From positions 1 through 36,387 of the forward strand of contig DASVQP010000012.1 in the NCBI GenBank assembly GCA_036389135.1: a DNA stretch of 36,387 nt, written 5' to 3'. A model generated the notes under the pieces. It had not been told where the DNA came from. It did no database searches and saw nothing but the letters and a program-made list of their open reading frames with translations. The translations under genes and the position numbers were made by a program. Below, piece by piece: positions 7,923-15,583 of this stretch; position 1 is the first letter of the stretch; each line of letters begins with the position of its first letter. This DNA is from Longimicrobium sp. GTDB lineage: Bacteria > Gemmatimonadota > Gemmatimonadetes > Longimicrobiales > Longimicrobiaceae.

Positions 7923-9029
7923 TCAGGTCACACCGGCGCGTGAGGGGGCCAGCACCGCCTCCGCTTCGGCGACCATCCTGCCGGGGCCGAACCAGTGCGC
8001 GATCCGCCACGACGCTTCCTCCGCGCAGCTCCGCGCGAGCACCGGGTGCGCGAGCGCGGTGCGGATCGCGTCCGCCAGGGCGGGAGCGTCGTCCGGGGGA
8101 ACGATCCATCCGGCGGGCGGACGGCCCTCGCGCGCGTCCAGGGCGCGCCGCACTCCGCTCACGCCGGTGGCGACCACCGGGGTGCCCGCCGCCATCGCCT
8201 CCAGCATCACGTTGGCCATCCCCTCGTTGCGGCTGGAAAGGACGAACAGGTCGCACGCGCCCAGGAGGCGCGGGACGTCGTCGCGAAAGCCGGCCCAGCG
8301 CACCCGCCCCGCCACGCCCAGCGCCGCCGCCCTCGCGCGCAGCGACTCCTCCGCCGGACCCGTACCCGCGATCACCACCTCCGCCCTGGGCACCTCCGCG
8401 AGGGCGTCGATCAGCAGGTCGAACCCTTTGCGCGGGTACACGTGTCCGACCCCCGCGATCAGGGGGGTCCCGGGCGCCACCCCGAGCCCGGCGCGCAGTG
8501 CGGCCCGCTCGCCCGCGGGCAACGGCGGGGGCGGCACGATACCGTTCAGGATCACGTGCACCTCGCCGGGCGGAAACCAGGGCGCGGAACGTACCCACTC
8601 GGCCCGGATCTCCTCCGAGTTCACGATCAGCGCGTCCACGCCGCCGCCACGGAAGGGCCGGGGGTGGCGCCCCCGGGCCGGAAGCGTACGCACGATGCCG
8701 AGGCGCACCACCACGCGGGGCACGCCCACCATCCGCGCCGCCCGCGCACCCCAGGGGATCCCGGCCCACGAGGTGAGAAGGAGAGCATCGGGACGCTCGC
8801 GGCGCAGCCACCGCGCGAAACGCATTCCCCGCACCACGTCAACGCGCGTTCCGGGGCGGATGGGGCTGGTGGGAATGCCGCGCCGCGCCAGCTCCTGCCA
8901 CACCGCGCCCTCGCGGCGGCAGGACACGACCACCGAGTGCCCGTTGGCCAGGAGCCCGGCGGCCAGCGTGGCGAGCCACTTCTCGTTGCCGCCCCAGACG
9001 TGGCCGTTGTTCTGGATCACCACCTTCAT
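7923..9029 (-). CDS. Family 4 glycosyltransferase (second copy)
   Basis: About 368 residues from the ATG at 9029, overlapping the GT9 stop by 4 bp (ATGA); the much longer open frame is chance read-through. The N-terminus MKVVIQNNGHVWGGNEKWLATLA is the GT4 acceptor loop. The C-terminal half contains VGHVYPRKGFDLLIDAL and WAGFRDDVPRLLGACDLFVLSS. NEGMANVMLEAMAAGTPVVAT completes the donor-site EX7E block. It is clearly homologous to the neighbouring GT4 gene (6792-7871), with the same block order, so the pair may be an old tandem duplication that diverged to add successive sugars. It is cytoplasmic, as no signal or membrane helix is seen. Confidence 0.92.
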   Translation of the reverse strand: MKVVIQNNGHVWGGNEKWLATLAAGLLANGHSVVVSCRREGAVWQELARRGIPTSPIRPGTRVDVVRGMRFARWLRRERPDALLLTSWAGIPWGARAARMVGVPRVVVRLGIVRTLPARGRHPRPFRGGGVDALIVNSEEIRAEWVRSAPWFPPGEVHVILNGIVPPPPLPAGERAALRAGLGVAPGTPLIAGVGHVYPRKGFDLLIDALAEVPRAEVVIAGTGPAEESLRARAAALGVAGRVRWAGFRDDVPRLLGACDLFVLSSRNEGMANVMLEAMAAGTPVVATGVSGVRRALDAREGRPPAGWIVPPDDAPALADAIRTALAHPVLARSCAEEASWRIAHWFGPGRMVAEAEAVLAPSRAGVT

Positions 9030-10045
9030 CGCGCCGCATCCGCATGGCGGCGTACGAAGGCGAGCACCGCCGGCGCCACCGTCTCCACCTGAAGCTCCGC
9101 GAGGGGGCGGCGGCGGGTGAAGGGTGCCCCGGGCGGAGGCTCCACGAAGCGGTGGGGCGAGCCCGGAGTGTCGTCGGTGAAGGTGGCGCCCTTGCCGGGC
9201 CTCGCCACGGCGAGCGTCGGCACCCCCATCGCCACAGCCAGGTGGCGGGGCCCGCCATCGTTCCCAACCCAGGCGCGGCACCGTCCCTGAAGCGCCGCGA
9301 ACTGGGCGAGCGTGGCCTCCCGGTGGCCCCACAGCACCGGCAGCCGTACCGCCCCCGCCAACGCCTCGGCCTGGCCGCGCTCGCCAGGTCCGTGGGTGAG
9401 CAGCACGCGGAATCCCGCCGCCGACAGCTCGTCGGCGACGACGGCCCAGCGGTCGGCGCCCCAGCTCTTGTGAACCAGCCGGCTCACCCCGGAGAGCGCC
9501 ACCACGGGCTGCGGCCCCTCCAGCCCGAGCCGCTTCCACTCCTCGCCGGCCCAGGCTTCGTCGTCCGGGGCGGGGCGAAAGTCCAGCGCCGCGTCGGTGA
9601 GGTCGGGAACGACGCCCAGCGGGCGCAGCAGCTCCAGCTTGGCGACCGCGTTGTAGCGGCTCACGAGCGGCGCGGCGGGCACGACGTGCGTGTAGCGCCA
9701 CTCCCAGGGCCGGCGGTCGTCGAAGCCTATCCGCAGGGGGGCGGGGAGAAGCGCGCCCACCACCGACGCGCGCGGGGCATGATGGAAGTGGAGGACCACC
9801 ACGGCATCGTACCCGCGGCGCGCGAGCTCGATGGTGCGGCGCACCCCCGCCGCCGTGCCGCGGCGGTAGACGACCACTTCGTCCAGCCACGGGTTGCCCG
9901 CCAGCGCTTCGCTCCCCGCCCCCTCCGAGAGGAAGTCGATCCGGGCGTCCGGGTGCGCCCGCCGCAGCTGCCGCACGGCGGGCGTGCACAGGAGCACGTC
10001 GCCCAGCGCGCGCAGCTGGATCAGGAGGACGCGGCGCACGCTCAC
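9026..10045 (-). CDS. GT9 heptosyltransferase-like enzyme (second copy)
   Basis: About 339 residues from a GTG at 10045 that overlaps the aminotransferase stop by 4 bp. The N-terminus RRVLLIQLRALGDVLLCTPAV carries the GT9 GDVLL signature. The C-terminal donor site is AWVGNDGGPRHLAVAMGVPT, in which the usual DTGP is replaced by NDGGP, a common variant in GT9 members of unproven donor preference. HKSWGADRWA in the middle is the conserved Lys-x-Trp block. It belongs with the ADP-heptose transferases, but the altered donor loop leaves open another donor. It sits between the sugar aminotransferase and a GT4, and probably adds a heptose or modified sugar outside the inner core. Confidence 0.9.
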   Translation of the reverse strand: MSVRRVLLIQLRALGDVLLCTPAVRQLRRAHPDARIDFLSEGAGSEALAGNPWLDEVVVYRRGTAAGVRRTIELARRGYDAVVVLHFHHAPRASVVGALLPAPLRIGFDDRRPWEWRYTHVVPAAPLVSRYNAVAKLELLRPLGVVPDLTDAALDFRPAPDDEAWAGEEWKRLGLEGPQPVVALSGVSRLVHKSWGADRWAVVADELSAAGFRVLLTHGPGERGQAEALAGAVRLPVLWGHREATLAQFAALQGRCRAWVGNDGGPRHLAVAMGVPTLAVARPGKGATFTDDTPGSPHRFVEPPPGAPFTRRRPLAELQVETVAPAVLAFVRRHADAAR

Positions 10046-11166
10046 GCCCCGAAGAACGCGCGCACCGTCCGCGCGACGTGTTCGCGCTGCGCGGCCGCGA
10101 GTTCCGGGAACACGGGAAGGGAGAGGACCTCGCGGCAGGCGCGCTCCGACTCGGGGAATTCGCCCTCGCGGTGCCCCAGGAACGCAAAGCACTCCTGCAG
10201 GTGCAGCGGCACGGGATAGTAGACGGAGCTGCCGACCCCTCGCTGCGCCAGGAACGCTCGGAGCTCTTCGCGCCGGCCGCCCCTCACCCGCACCGTGTAC
10301 TGGTTGAAGATGGACTCGTTTCCGGGCGCCACCAGCGGGGTCGCCAGCTCGCCGATCCCCGCGAGCGCCTCGTCGTAGAAAGCCGCGTGCTCGCGCCGCT
10401 TGGCGCTCCACCGCTGCAGGAAGGGAAGCTTCGCGGAGAGCACCGCGGCCTGAAGCGCGTCCAGACGCGAGTTGAAGCCCACTTCCTCGTGGTGGTACAT
10501 CTGCCGGCCGCCGTGCACGCGCAGCTTGGCAAGGCGCTCAGCCAGTGCGGCGTCGTTGGCCACGATCATCCCCGCGTCGCCGAACGCGCCCAGGTTCTTG
10601 GTGGGGAAGAAGGAGAAGGCGCACGAGTCGCCCAGCGTCCCCGTGGTCACCCACCGGCCGCCCACCTGCTGCCGCGCGCCGATCGCCTGCGCCGCGTCTT
10701 CCACCACCGCCAGCTCCCGCCGGTCTCCCAGCTCGCGGAAGGCAGCCATGTCCGCCATCTGGCCGAAGAGGTGCACCGGCATCACGGCGCGCGTGCGCCC
10801 GGTAACCGCTGCCTCGGCCGCGGCGGGATCCAGGTTGAAGGTGTGCGGGTCGATGTCCGCGAACACGGGGCGCCCGCCGGCGTTGTGGATGGCGCCGGCG
10901 GTGGCGAAGAAGGTGAACGGAGTGGTGACCACCTCCTCGCCGCGTTCCACGCCCAGCGCGCGCACCGCCAGGAGGATGGCATCCGTCCCGCTGGCGCACC
11001 CCACCGCGTGGCGAACACCCAGCATCTCGGCCACCTCCCGCTCGAAGCGCTCCACCACCGGGCCCAGCACGAAGCGCTGGTCCTCCACCACGCCCTTGAT
11101 CGCGGCCATCACGTCGTCCGCGACCTGGCGGTACTGCAGCGTCAGGTCCAGCAGCGGTACTTGCAT
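10042..11166 (-). CDS. DegT/DnrJ/EryC1-family sugar aminotransferase
   Basis: 374 residues from the ATG at 11166 (MQVPLLDLTLQY, the standard start block of this family); 18 more upstream residues are possible but lack family similarity. It is a PLP-dependent fold type I enzyme. GCASGTDAILLAVRAL (around residue 60) binds the phosphate, VVEDAAQAIGA has the Asp that contacts the PLP ring nitrogen, and Lys190 in FSFFPTKNLGAFGD is the PLP Schiff-base lysine. The C-terminal part has SVYYPVPLHLQ. Such enzymes transfer an amino group from glutamate to a nucleotide-linked keto sugar, providing amino sugars for LPS or O-antigen. No dehydratase or epimerase that would make the keto sugar lies in the window. 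A 94-bp gap separates it from the flippase gene. Confidence 0.93.
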   Translation of the reverse strand: MQVPLLDLTLQYRQVADDVMAAIKGVVEDQRFVLGPVVERFEREVAEMLGVRHAVGCASGTDAILLAVRALGVERGEEVVTTPFTFFATAGAIHNAGGRPVFADIDPHTFNLDPAAAEAAVTGRTRAVMPVHLFGQMADMAAFRELGDRRELAVVEDAAQAIGARQQVGGRWVTTGTLGDSCAFSFFPTKNLGAFGDAGMIVANDAALAERLAKLRVHGGRQMYHHEEVGFNSRLDALQAAVLSAKLPFLQRWSAKRREHAAFYDEALAGIGELATPLVAPGNESIFNQYTVRVRGGRREELRAFLAQRGVGSSVYYPVPLHLQECFAFLGHREGEFPESERACREVLSLPVFPELAAAQREHVARTVRAFFGA

Positions 11167-11260
11167 ATGGATCTGGAAGCTCGTTGAGTCTGAACGGAAA
11201 AGAAGTGCCTGGTCGCGCATGCGAGGCTGCTGAGCACCCGGCGCCCGGCACGGGGCACGA

Positions 11261-13108
11261 TCAGTCGGCCGCCTGCTCGCCGCTCCCGAACTGCATGTCG
11301 TACAGCCGCCGGTACGTGCCGCCGCGCGCCAGGAGCTCCGCGTGCGTGCCGTGCTGCACGATCTTGCCGGTCTCCAGCACCACGATCCGGTCCGCGCGGC
11401 GCACGGTGGAGAGGCGATGCGCGATCACCAGCACGGTGCGGTCGCGCATCACCTCCTCCACCGCCTGCTGCACCAGCCGCTCGCTTTCGGTGTCCAGCGC
11501 GGAGGTCGCCTCGTCCAGGATGAGGATCGGCGGATTGCGGAGGAGCGCACGCGCGATCGCGATGCGCTGCCGCTGGCCCCCGGAAAGGCGCGTCCCCTTC
11601 TCGCCCAGCACCGTGTCGTACCCCTCGGGGAGCGCCGAGATGAAGTCGTGCGCGTGGGCGGCGCGCGCGGCCTCCACCACCCGCTCGTGCGGCACGGCCG
11701 GCGCGCCGTACGCGATGTTGGCGCGCACGGTGTCGTGAAACAGGATCGTCTCCTGCGTTACGATCCCCATCAGCCCGCGCAGCTCCGCCAGGCGCAGGTC
11801 GCGCAGGTCGATCCCGTCCAGCGTGAGCCGCCCGGCCACGGGGTCGCGGAAGCGGGGAAGCAGGTCGGCCAGCGTGCTCTTGCCGGCCCCGCTGGGCCCC
11901 ACCACGGCGATGACCTGCCCCGCGGGGATTTCCAGGTCGATCCCCTCCAGCACCGGCGACGCGCCGGGCCCGTACGCGAAATCCACCCCCTCCAAGCGGA
12001 TGGCGCCGCTGAAGGCGGGCACGGGCAGCGCGCCCGGGCGGTCCTCCACCTCCACCGGAATGCCCAGGATCTCGAACACCCGCTCCCCCGCGGCGAGCCC
12101 CGGCTGCACAACCGACGGGTACTGCGCCACCACCTTGAGCGGCACCATCAGCCGCGCGGCCACCAGCAGCGCCGTGATGAACGCCTCCGGCTCCATCGAC
12201 CGCTCCACCAGCACCAGGTGGCCGCCGTACAGCACCAGCACCAGGATGGAGACGGAGGTGACCACCTCGGTGGCCGGCGAAAAGAACTTGCGCCAGCGGT
12301 CGTTGCGCGCGAGCGCCTTGTAATGCCGCTGCGTGAGGCGCCGGAAGCGGGCCTCCTCCCACCCTTCGGCGCCGCTGGCCTTCACCAGCCGGATGCCGGA
12401 CACCGTCTCCTGGAGGAGCGACGCGACCTCGCCCACGGCGTCCAGCACGCGCAGCACCCCGCGCCGCAGCCGCTTGCGGAAGCGCGTCCACAGGAGCACC
12501 ATCGGCGGGATGGCGAGGAGCGCCACCAGCGTCAGCCGCCACGACATCGTCACCAGCACGAAGGAGAGGAACCCCACCTGGATCAGCGCCGAAACGGACC
12601 TGATCAGGTTCCCGGTCACCAGCCCCCGCATCTGGTCCACGTCGCCGGTGACGCGGGAGATGATCTGCCCCGCGCGCATCCGCTGGAAATAGGGGAGACC
12701 CAGCCGCAGCAGGTGGTGGTAGATGGCGTTGCGCACGTCGCGCGTGACGCGCCCCTCCACCAGGGCGGTGGTGTACGACTGCACGTACAGCGCGATGTTC
12801 TTGAAGAGGAGGGCAAAGAAGATCACCCCCACCACCAGGTACAGCGCCTCGCTTGCGGTGCGTTGTGTGTCGCCCGTGCCGAATACGAAGTCTACGCCGC
12901 CCTGTACAACGCTCCCCACGCGCGGCCCAAAGAGCGCCGTGGCGTCGGCCGCGATATTGCCGCCGGTGAAGAGCACCCGGAGGAATGGAGCGAGCAGGGT
13001 GAGGCTGAACGCATCGAGAGCCGCGCTCAACACCATCGCCGCCACGGAGATCGCCAGGAGCCCCGCGTGCGGGCGTAGATACCGTAGAATCTGCAGGTAG
13101 ATCTTCAT
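11261..13108 (-). CDS. MsbA-type ABC exporter (lipid A/LPS flippase family)
   Basis: 615 residues, a half-size ABC exporter with the membrane domain first and the nucleotide-binding domain last. Six transmembrane segments fall within residues 15-320 (for example LLAISVAAMVLSAA and LYLVVGVIFFALLF). Walker A is GPSGAGKST at 404-412, the signature is LSGGQRQR at about 508-515, and Walker B is ILILDEATSALD at about 528. The length and coupling loops match MsbA, which flips lipid A-core across the inner membrane as a homodimer. LPS genes downstream fit this substrate, though polysaccharide or peptide exporters look alike. The start at 13108 overlaps the PorX-like gene stop by 4 bp (ATGA). Confidence 0.9.
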   Translation of the reverse strand: MKIYLQILRYLRPHAGLLAISVAAMVLSAALDAFSLTLLAPFLRVLFTGGNIAADATALFGPRVGSVVQGGVDFVFGTGDTQRTASEALYLVVGVIFFALLFKNIALYVQSYTTALVEGRVTRDVRNAIYHHLLRLGLPYFQRMRAGQIISRVTGDVDQMRGLVTGNLIRSVSALIQVGFLSFVLVTMSWRLTLVALLAIPPMVLLWTRFRKRLRRGVLRVLDAVGEVASLLQETVSGIRLVKASGAEGWEEARFRRLTQRHYKALARNDRWRKFFSPATEVVTSVSILVLVLYGGHLVLVERSMEPEAFITALLVAARLMVPLKVVAQYPSVVQPGLAAGERVFEILGIPVEVEDRPGALPVPAFSGAIRLEGVDFAYGPGASPVLEGIDLEIPAGQVIAVVGPSGAGKSTLADLLPRFRDPVAGRLTLDGIDLRDLRLAELRGLMGIVTQETILFHDTVRANIAYGAPAVPHERVVEAARAAHAHDFISALPEGYDTVLGEKGTRLSGGQRQRIAIARALLRNPPILILDEATSALDTESERLVQQAVEEVMRDRTVLVIAHRLSTVRRADRIVVLETGKIVQHGTHAELLARGGTYRRLYDMQFGSGEQAAD

Positions 13109-14664
13109 CGCGGGGTCAGCAGTGCCACTGGAAGGATCATCTCTTCCGGTGATACCCCGCCGTGCAGGAAGGAGCCCCGGTAGCGCGCCTGGTACTGCCG
13201 CAGCTTGGTGGGATAGACGAAGAAGACGTCTTCCAGCGCGATCAGGTAGTTGGTCGCCGCCTTCCCCGGCGGAAAGCGCAGCGCCTTCTCGTCCTTGATC
13301 GTCATCGCCAGCGTGCGGTCTTCCGCGCGCAGGTCCGCGCCGAACTTGTAGCGCAGGTTCTGCGTGGTGTCGCGCTTGGCGAAGACGGTGGCCGGGCGGT
13401 GGCAGTGGATGGAGCCGTGGTCGGTGGTCACCAGCACCGGCACGCCCATGCGCAGCGCCTCGCGGATCGCCGTCAGCGCCTCGGAGCGCTCGAACCACTG
13501 CCGCGTGAGGGCGCGCAGCGCTTCCTTGTCGCGCGCCACCTCCAGCAGCACCGTGCTCTCGGTGCGGCCGTGCGTCAGCAGGTCCACGAAGTTGAAGACG
13601 ACCGCCGTCACGCCCGGCTGCGCCAGGTGCGCGGGAAGGCGGCGCAGCATCGCCTCGCCGTCGCCCGCGTCGAACACCTTGTCGTAGTGCACGGGCATGC
13701 TGAGCCCCGTGAGCCGCTTGAGCTGCTCGCGAAAGAGCTCCGCCTCGAACGAGTTGAGGCTCCCCTCGCCCTCCCATCCCCACCACCCCGGCACCCGCTC
13801 GGAGACGCCATCGGGGAACATCCCGCTGAAGATGGCGTTGCGCGAGAAGGGAGTGGCGGTGGGGAGAATGGAGTAGTAGAGCGCCTCCTCCACCTGCGCC
13901 AGCGGCTCCAGGATGGGAAGGAGGGCGCGCCACTGGTCCAGCCGCAGGCAGTCGATCACCACGAAGAGCACCGCGCGGTCCTTGCCCACCAGCGGCGCCA
14001 GGAACTGCGGGACGATGTCCACCGAGAGCGGCGGCGCGCCGGCGCCCCCTTCCGTCCACTTCGGGTACACCTCGGTGATGTACCGGCAGAACTCGCGGCG
14101 GAAGTCGTCCAGCAGCGTCTCCAGCGCGGCGAGCAGCCCCGTCTCGCCCGCTTCGCGCAGGCGCAGCTCCCAGTCCACCAGCTCCGAGTAGTCGGCGGCC
14201 CACTCGCGCCAGTCGCGCGGCTCGGCGCGGCGGGCGTTGAGCTCGCGGAACCTGCCGGCGAAGTCGCGCGCCACCACCTGCTGCTGGATCGCCTCGCCTT
14301 CCAGGAGGCGGGTGACGACGGAGAGGACCTGGCGCGGCGAGGTGGGCTTCACGAGGTAATCGGCCACGCGCCGGCCGATCGCCTCGGTCATGGTGCGGTC
14401 CTCCTCGCTCTTGGTGATCATCACCACGGGAACGCGGGGGTCCAGCTTGCGCAGCTCGTCCAGCACCTCCATCCCCGAGCGGCCGGGCATCTGCTCGTCC
14501 AGCAGGATCAGGTCGTACGGGTGCAGGCGGAGGAGCTCCAGCGCGTCGTCGCCGTTGGAGACGGCGTCCACGTGGTAGCCGCGCCCCTGCAGGAAGAGCA
14601 GGTGCGGGCGCAGGAGATCGATCTCGTCGTCTACCCAGAGGAGGCGTTTGACCGGTGCTGGCAT
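13105..14664 (-). CDS. porX: PorX-like response regulator with PglZ phosphatase-superfamily domain
   Basis: 519 residues, head gene of the operon. Residues 1-120 are a receiver domain: acidic pair Asp12/Asp13 in LLWVDDE, phospho-acceptor Asp56 in LILLDEQMPG, Thr84 in ITKSEE and Lys106 in LVKPTS. Residues from about 140 on are a PglZ domain of the alkaline phosphatase superfamily: Asp238 in FVVIDCLRLDQW, the nucleophile-region ATPFSRNAIFSG near 270, Asp415/His416 in VTTDHGSIH, and SFLHGGVSPEEM near the end. This order and these blocks match PorX of Bacteroidetes, which regulates the type IX secretion system together with the kinase PorY and has phosphodiesterase-type activity on nucleotides. 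No partner kinase is encoded in the window. The flippase start overlaps its stop by 4 bp. Assignment to the PorX architecture is firm; a role in secretion here is not shown. Confidence 0.88.
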   Translation of the reverse strand: MPAPVKRLLWVDDEIDLLRPHLLFLQGRGYHVDAVSNGDDALELLRLHPYDLILLDEQMPGRSGMEVLDELRKLDPRVPVVMITKSEEDRTMTEAIGRRVADYLVKPTSPRQVLSVVTRLLEGEAIQQQVVARDFAGRFRELNARRAEPRDWREWAADYSELVDWELRLREAGETGLLAALETLLDDFRREFCRYITEVYPKWTEGGAGAPPLSVDIVPQFLAPLVGKDRAVLFVVIDCLRLDQWRALLPILEPLAQVEEALYYSILPTATPFSRNAIFSGMFPDGVSERVPGWWGWEGEGSLNSFEAELFREQLKRLTGLSMPVHYDKVFDAGDGEAMLRRLPAHLAQPGVTAVVFNFVDLLTHGRTESTVLLEVARDKEALRALTRQWFERSEALTAIREALRMGVPVLVTTDHGSIHCHRPATVFAKRDTTQNLRYKFGADLRAEDRTLAMTIKDEKALRFPPGKAATNYLIALEDVFFVYPTKLRQYQARYRGSFLHGGVSPEEMILPVALLTPR

Positions 14665-14775
14665 AGTGTGGCAAGCTAGGCCCCCGAGGGGTGCGGGTCA
14701 ACGCGACCGGCCCGTTTGACAGCATGCCGCGCAATCCTCACCTTCCCGCCATGAAGACGAACAGCAACTGCATGG

Positions 14776-14857
14776 CTCACACAGAGACACAGAGACACAG
14801 AGGGAAAAGCAAAAGCTCTTCTTGTCTTTCCTCTGTGTCTCTGTGTCTCCGTGTGAG
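14776..14857. repeat. Dispersed ACACAGAG inverted repeat, copy 1
   Basis: An 82-bp imperfect palindrome: the left arm is built of CACAGAGA units and the right arm is its near-perfect complement (about 28 bp per arm, one mismatch), around a loop containing GGGAAAAGCAAAAG. It lies between the divergent porX-like and Kdo-kinase genes. Related copies occur at 16702-16728 (one arm only), 19772-19856 and 21282-21366. A transcript could fold into a long hairpin, so it may act as a terminator or as a small mobile palindrome. It carries no coding sequence. Confidence 0.85.
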
Positions 14858-14881
14858 ATCGCTGTTCGGGTGGGCTGGATG

Positions 14882-15583
14882 ATGAGCTTCGCTCCCGTTT
14901 CAGCCGGAAGCGCGCGCCTTCTCGTACGCGATGGGTACGAGGAGATGGCGGGCGTGCTGGTGGATGCGTGGGAGGGGCGCGCGCAGGAGTGGATCGAAGG
15001 GGGGCGGGCGCCGCACCCCGTGGTCGCGCTGCCGGACGGCGGAAAGGCGGTGGTGAGGCGCTATCGGCGCGGCGGGATGGTGCGGCACCTGAACCGCGAC
15101 CGCTACTTCGGCGGGGACCGCGCCGCGCACGAGCTGCGGGCGACGGAGGCGGCGCGGGCGGGCGGGGTGCACGCGCCCGAGGTGATCGCGGCCGGACGGC
15201 TCGACGCGTTCCCCGGCTACCGCGCGATGATCGCCACGCGCCTAATCCCGGGCGTGCAGGACGCCGCCACCGCGCTGCTTGGCGGGAGGGACATGAATGA
15301 GGTGCTCTTCGAGGCGGGTCAGCAGATCGGGCGGATGCACGTGGCCGGGGTGGGGCACCCGGACCTCAACCTGCGCAACCTGCTGGTGGGGAAGATGGGC
15401 GAGCTGTGGGTGATCGACTTCGACCGCGCTCTGGTGGTGGAGGGCGTGGTGCCGCGCGCCCGCCGCCAGCGCGACCTGGCGCGGCTGGTGCGCTCCTTTG
15501 CGAAGCTGGGCATGCCGTTGTGCATCGTGCGCCGCGGTGCGCTGGAGGTCGGCTACCTCTCCGAGAGGCCCGACCTGGAGTAG
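14882..15583 (+). CDS. kdkA: Kdo-kinase-like (KdkA/InaA family) LPS core kinase
   Basis: 233 residues from the second of two adjacent ATG codons (14879 and 14882). It is a small protein-kinase-fold enzyme. PDGGKAVVRRYRRGGMVRHL is the nucleotide-binding lysine region, with the block NRDRYFGGDRAAHEL after it. The catalytic loop is HPDLNLRNLL (Asp161, Asn166), and the metal-binding motif is VIDFDRA (Asp179, Asp181). The catalytic loop and RYFGGDRAAHEL block match 3-deoxy-D-manno-octulosonic acid (Kdo) kinases, which phosphorylate a lone Kdo on lipid A, as in Haemophilus, where the phosphate replaces a second Kdo. It is the only plus-strand gene in this part and converges on the third GT9 gene, overlapping it by 31 bp. 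Substrate is inferred from family and context. Confidence 0.8.
   Translation: MSFAPVSAGSARLLVRDGYEEMAGVLVDAWEGRAQEWIEGGRAPHPVVALPDGGKAVVRRYRRGGMVRHLNRDRYFGGDRAAHELRATEAARAGGVHAPEVIAAGRLDAFPGYRAMIATRLIPGVQDAATALLGGRDMNEVLFEAGQQIGRMHVAGVGHPDLNLRNLLVGKMGELWVIDFDRALVVEGVVPRARRQRDLARLVRSFAKLGMPLCIVRRGALEVGYLSERPDLE

Noticed and set aside
5818-9120. A plus-strand open frame of 1100 codons antisense to the asparagine-synthase-like and GT4 genes.
   Set aside because: Low-complexity Arg/Ala/Ser/Pro composition with no domain; it is antisense to three well-supported genes and results from few stop codons at this GC content.
11261-14734. A 1157-codon frame that would fuse a large N-terminal part to the MsbA-type transporter.
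   Set aside because: The N-terminal part is a shadow of the porX-like gene; the transporter starts at the ATG at 13108 by ATGA overlap.
14776-14857. The CACAGAGA runs as a CRISPR array or simple tandem repeat.
   Set aside because: There are no regular spacers; the runs form two complementary arms of one palindrome, and copies are kilobases apart.
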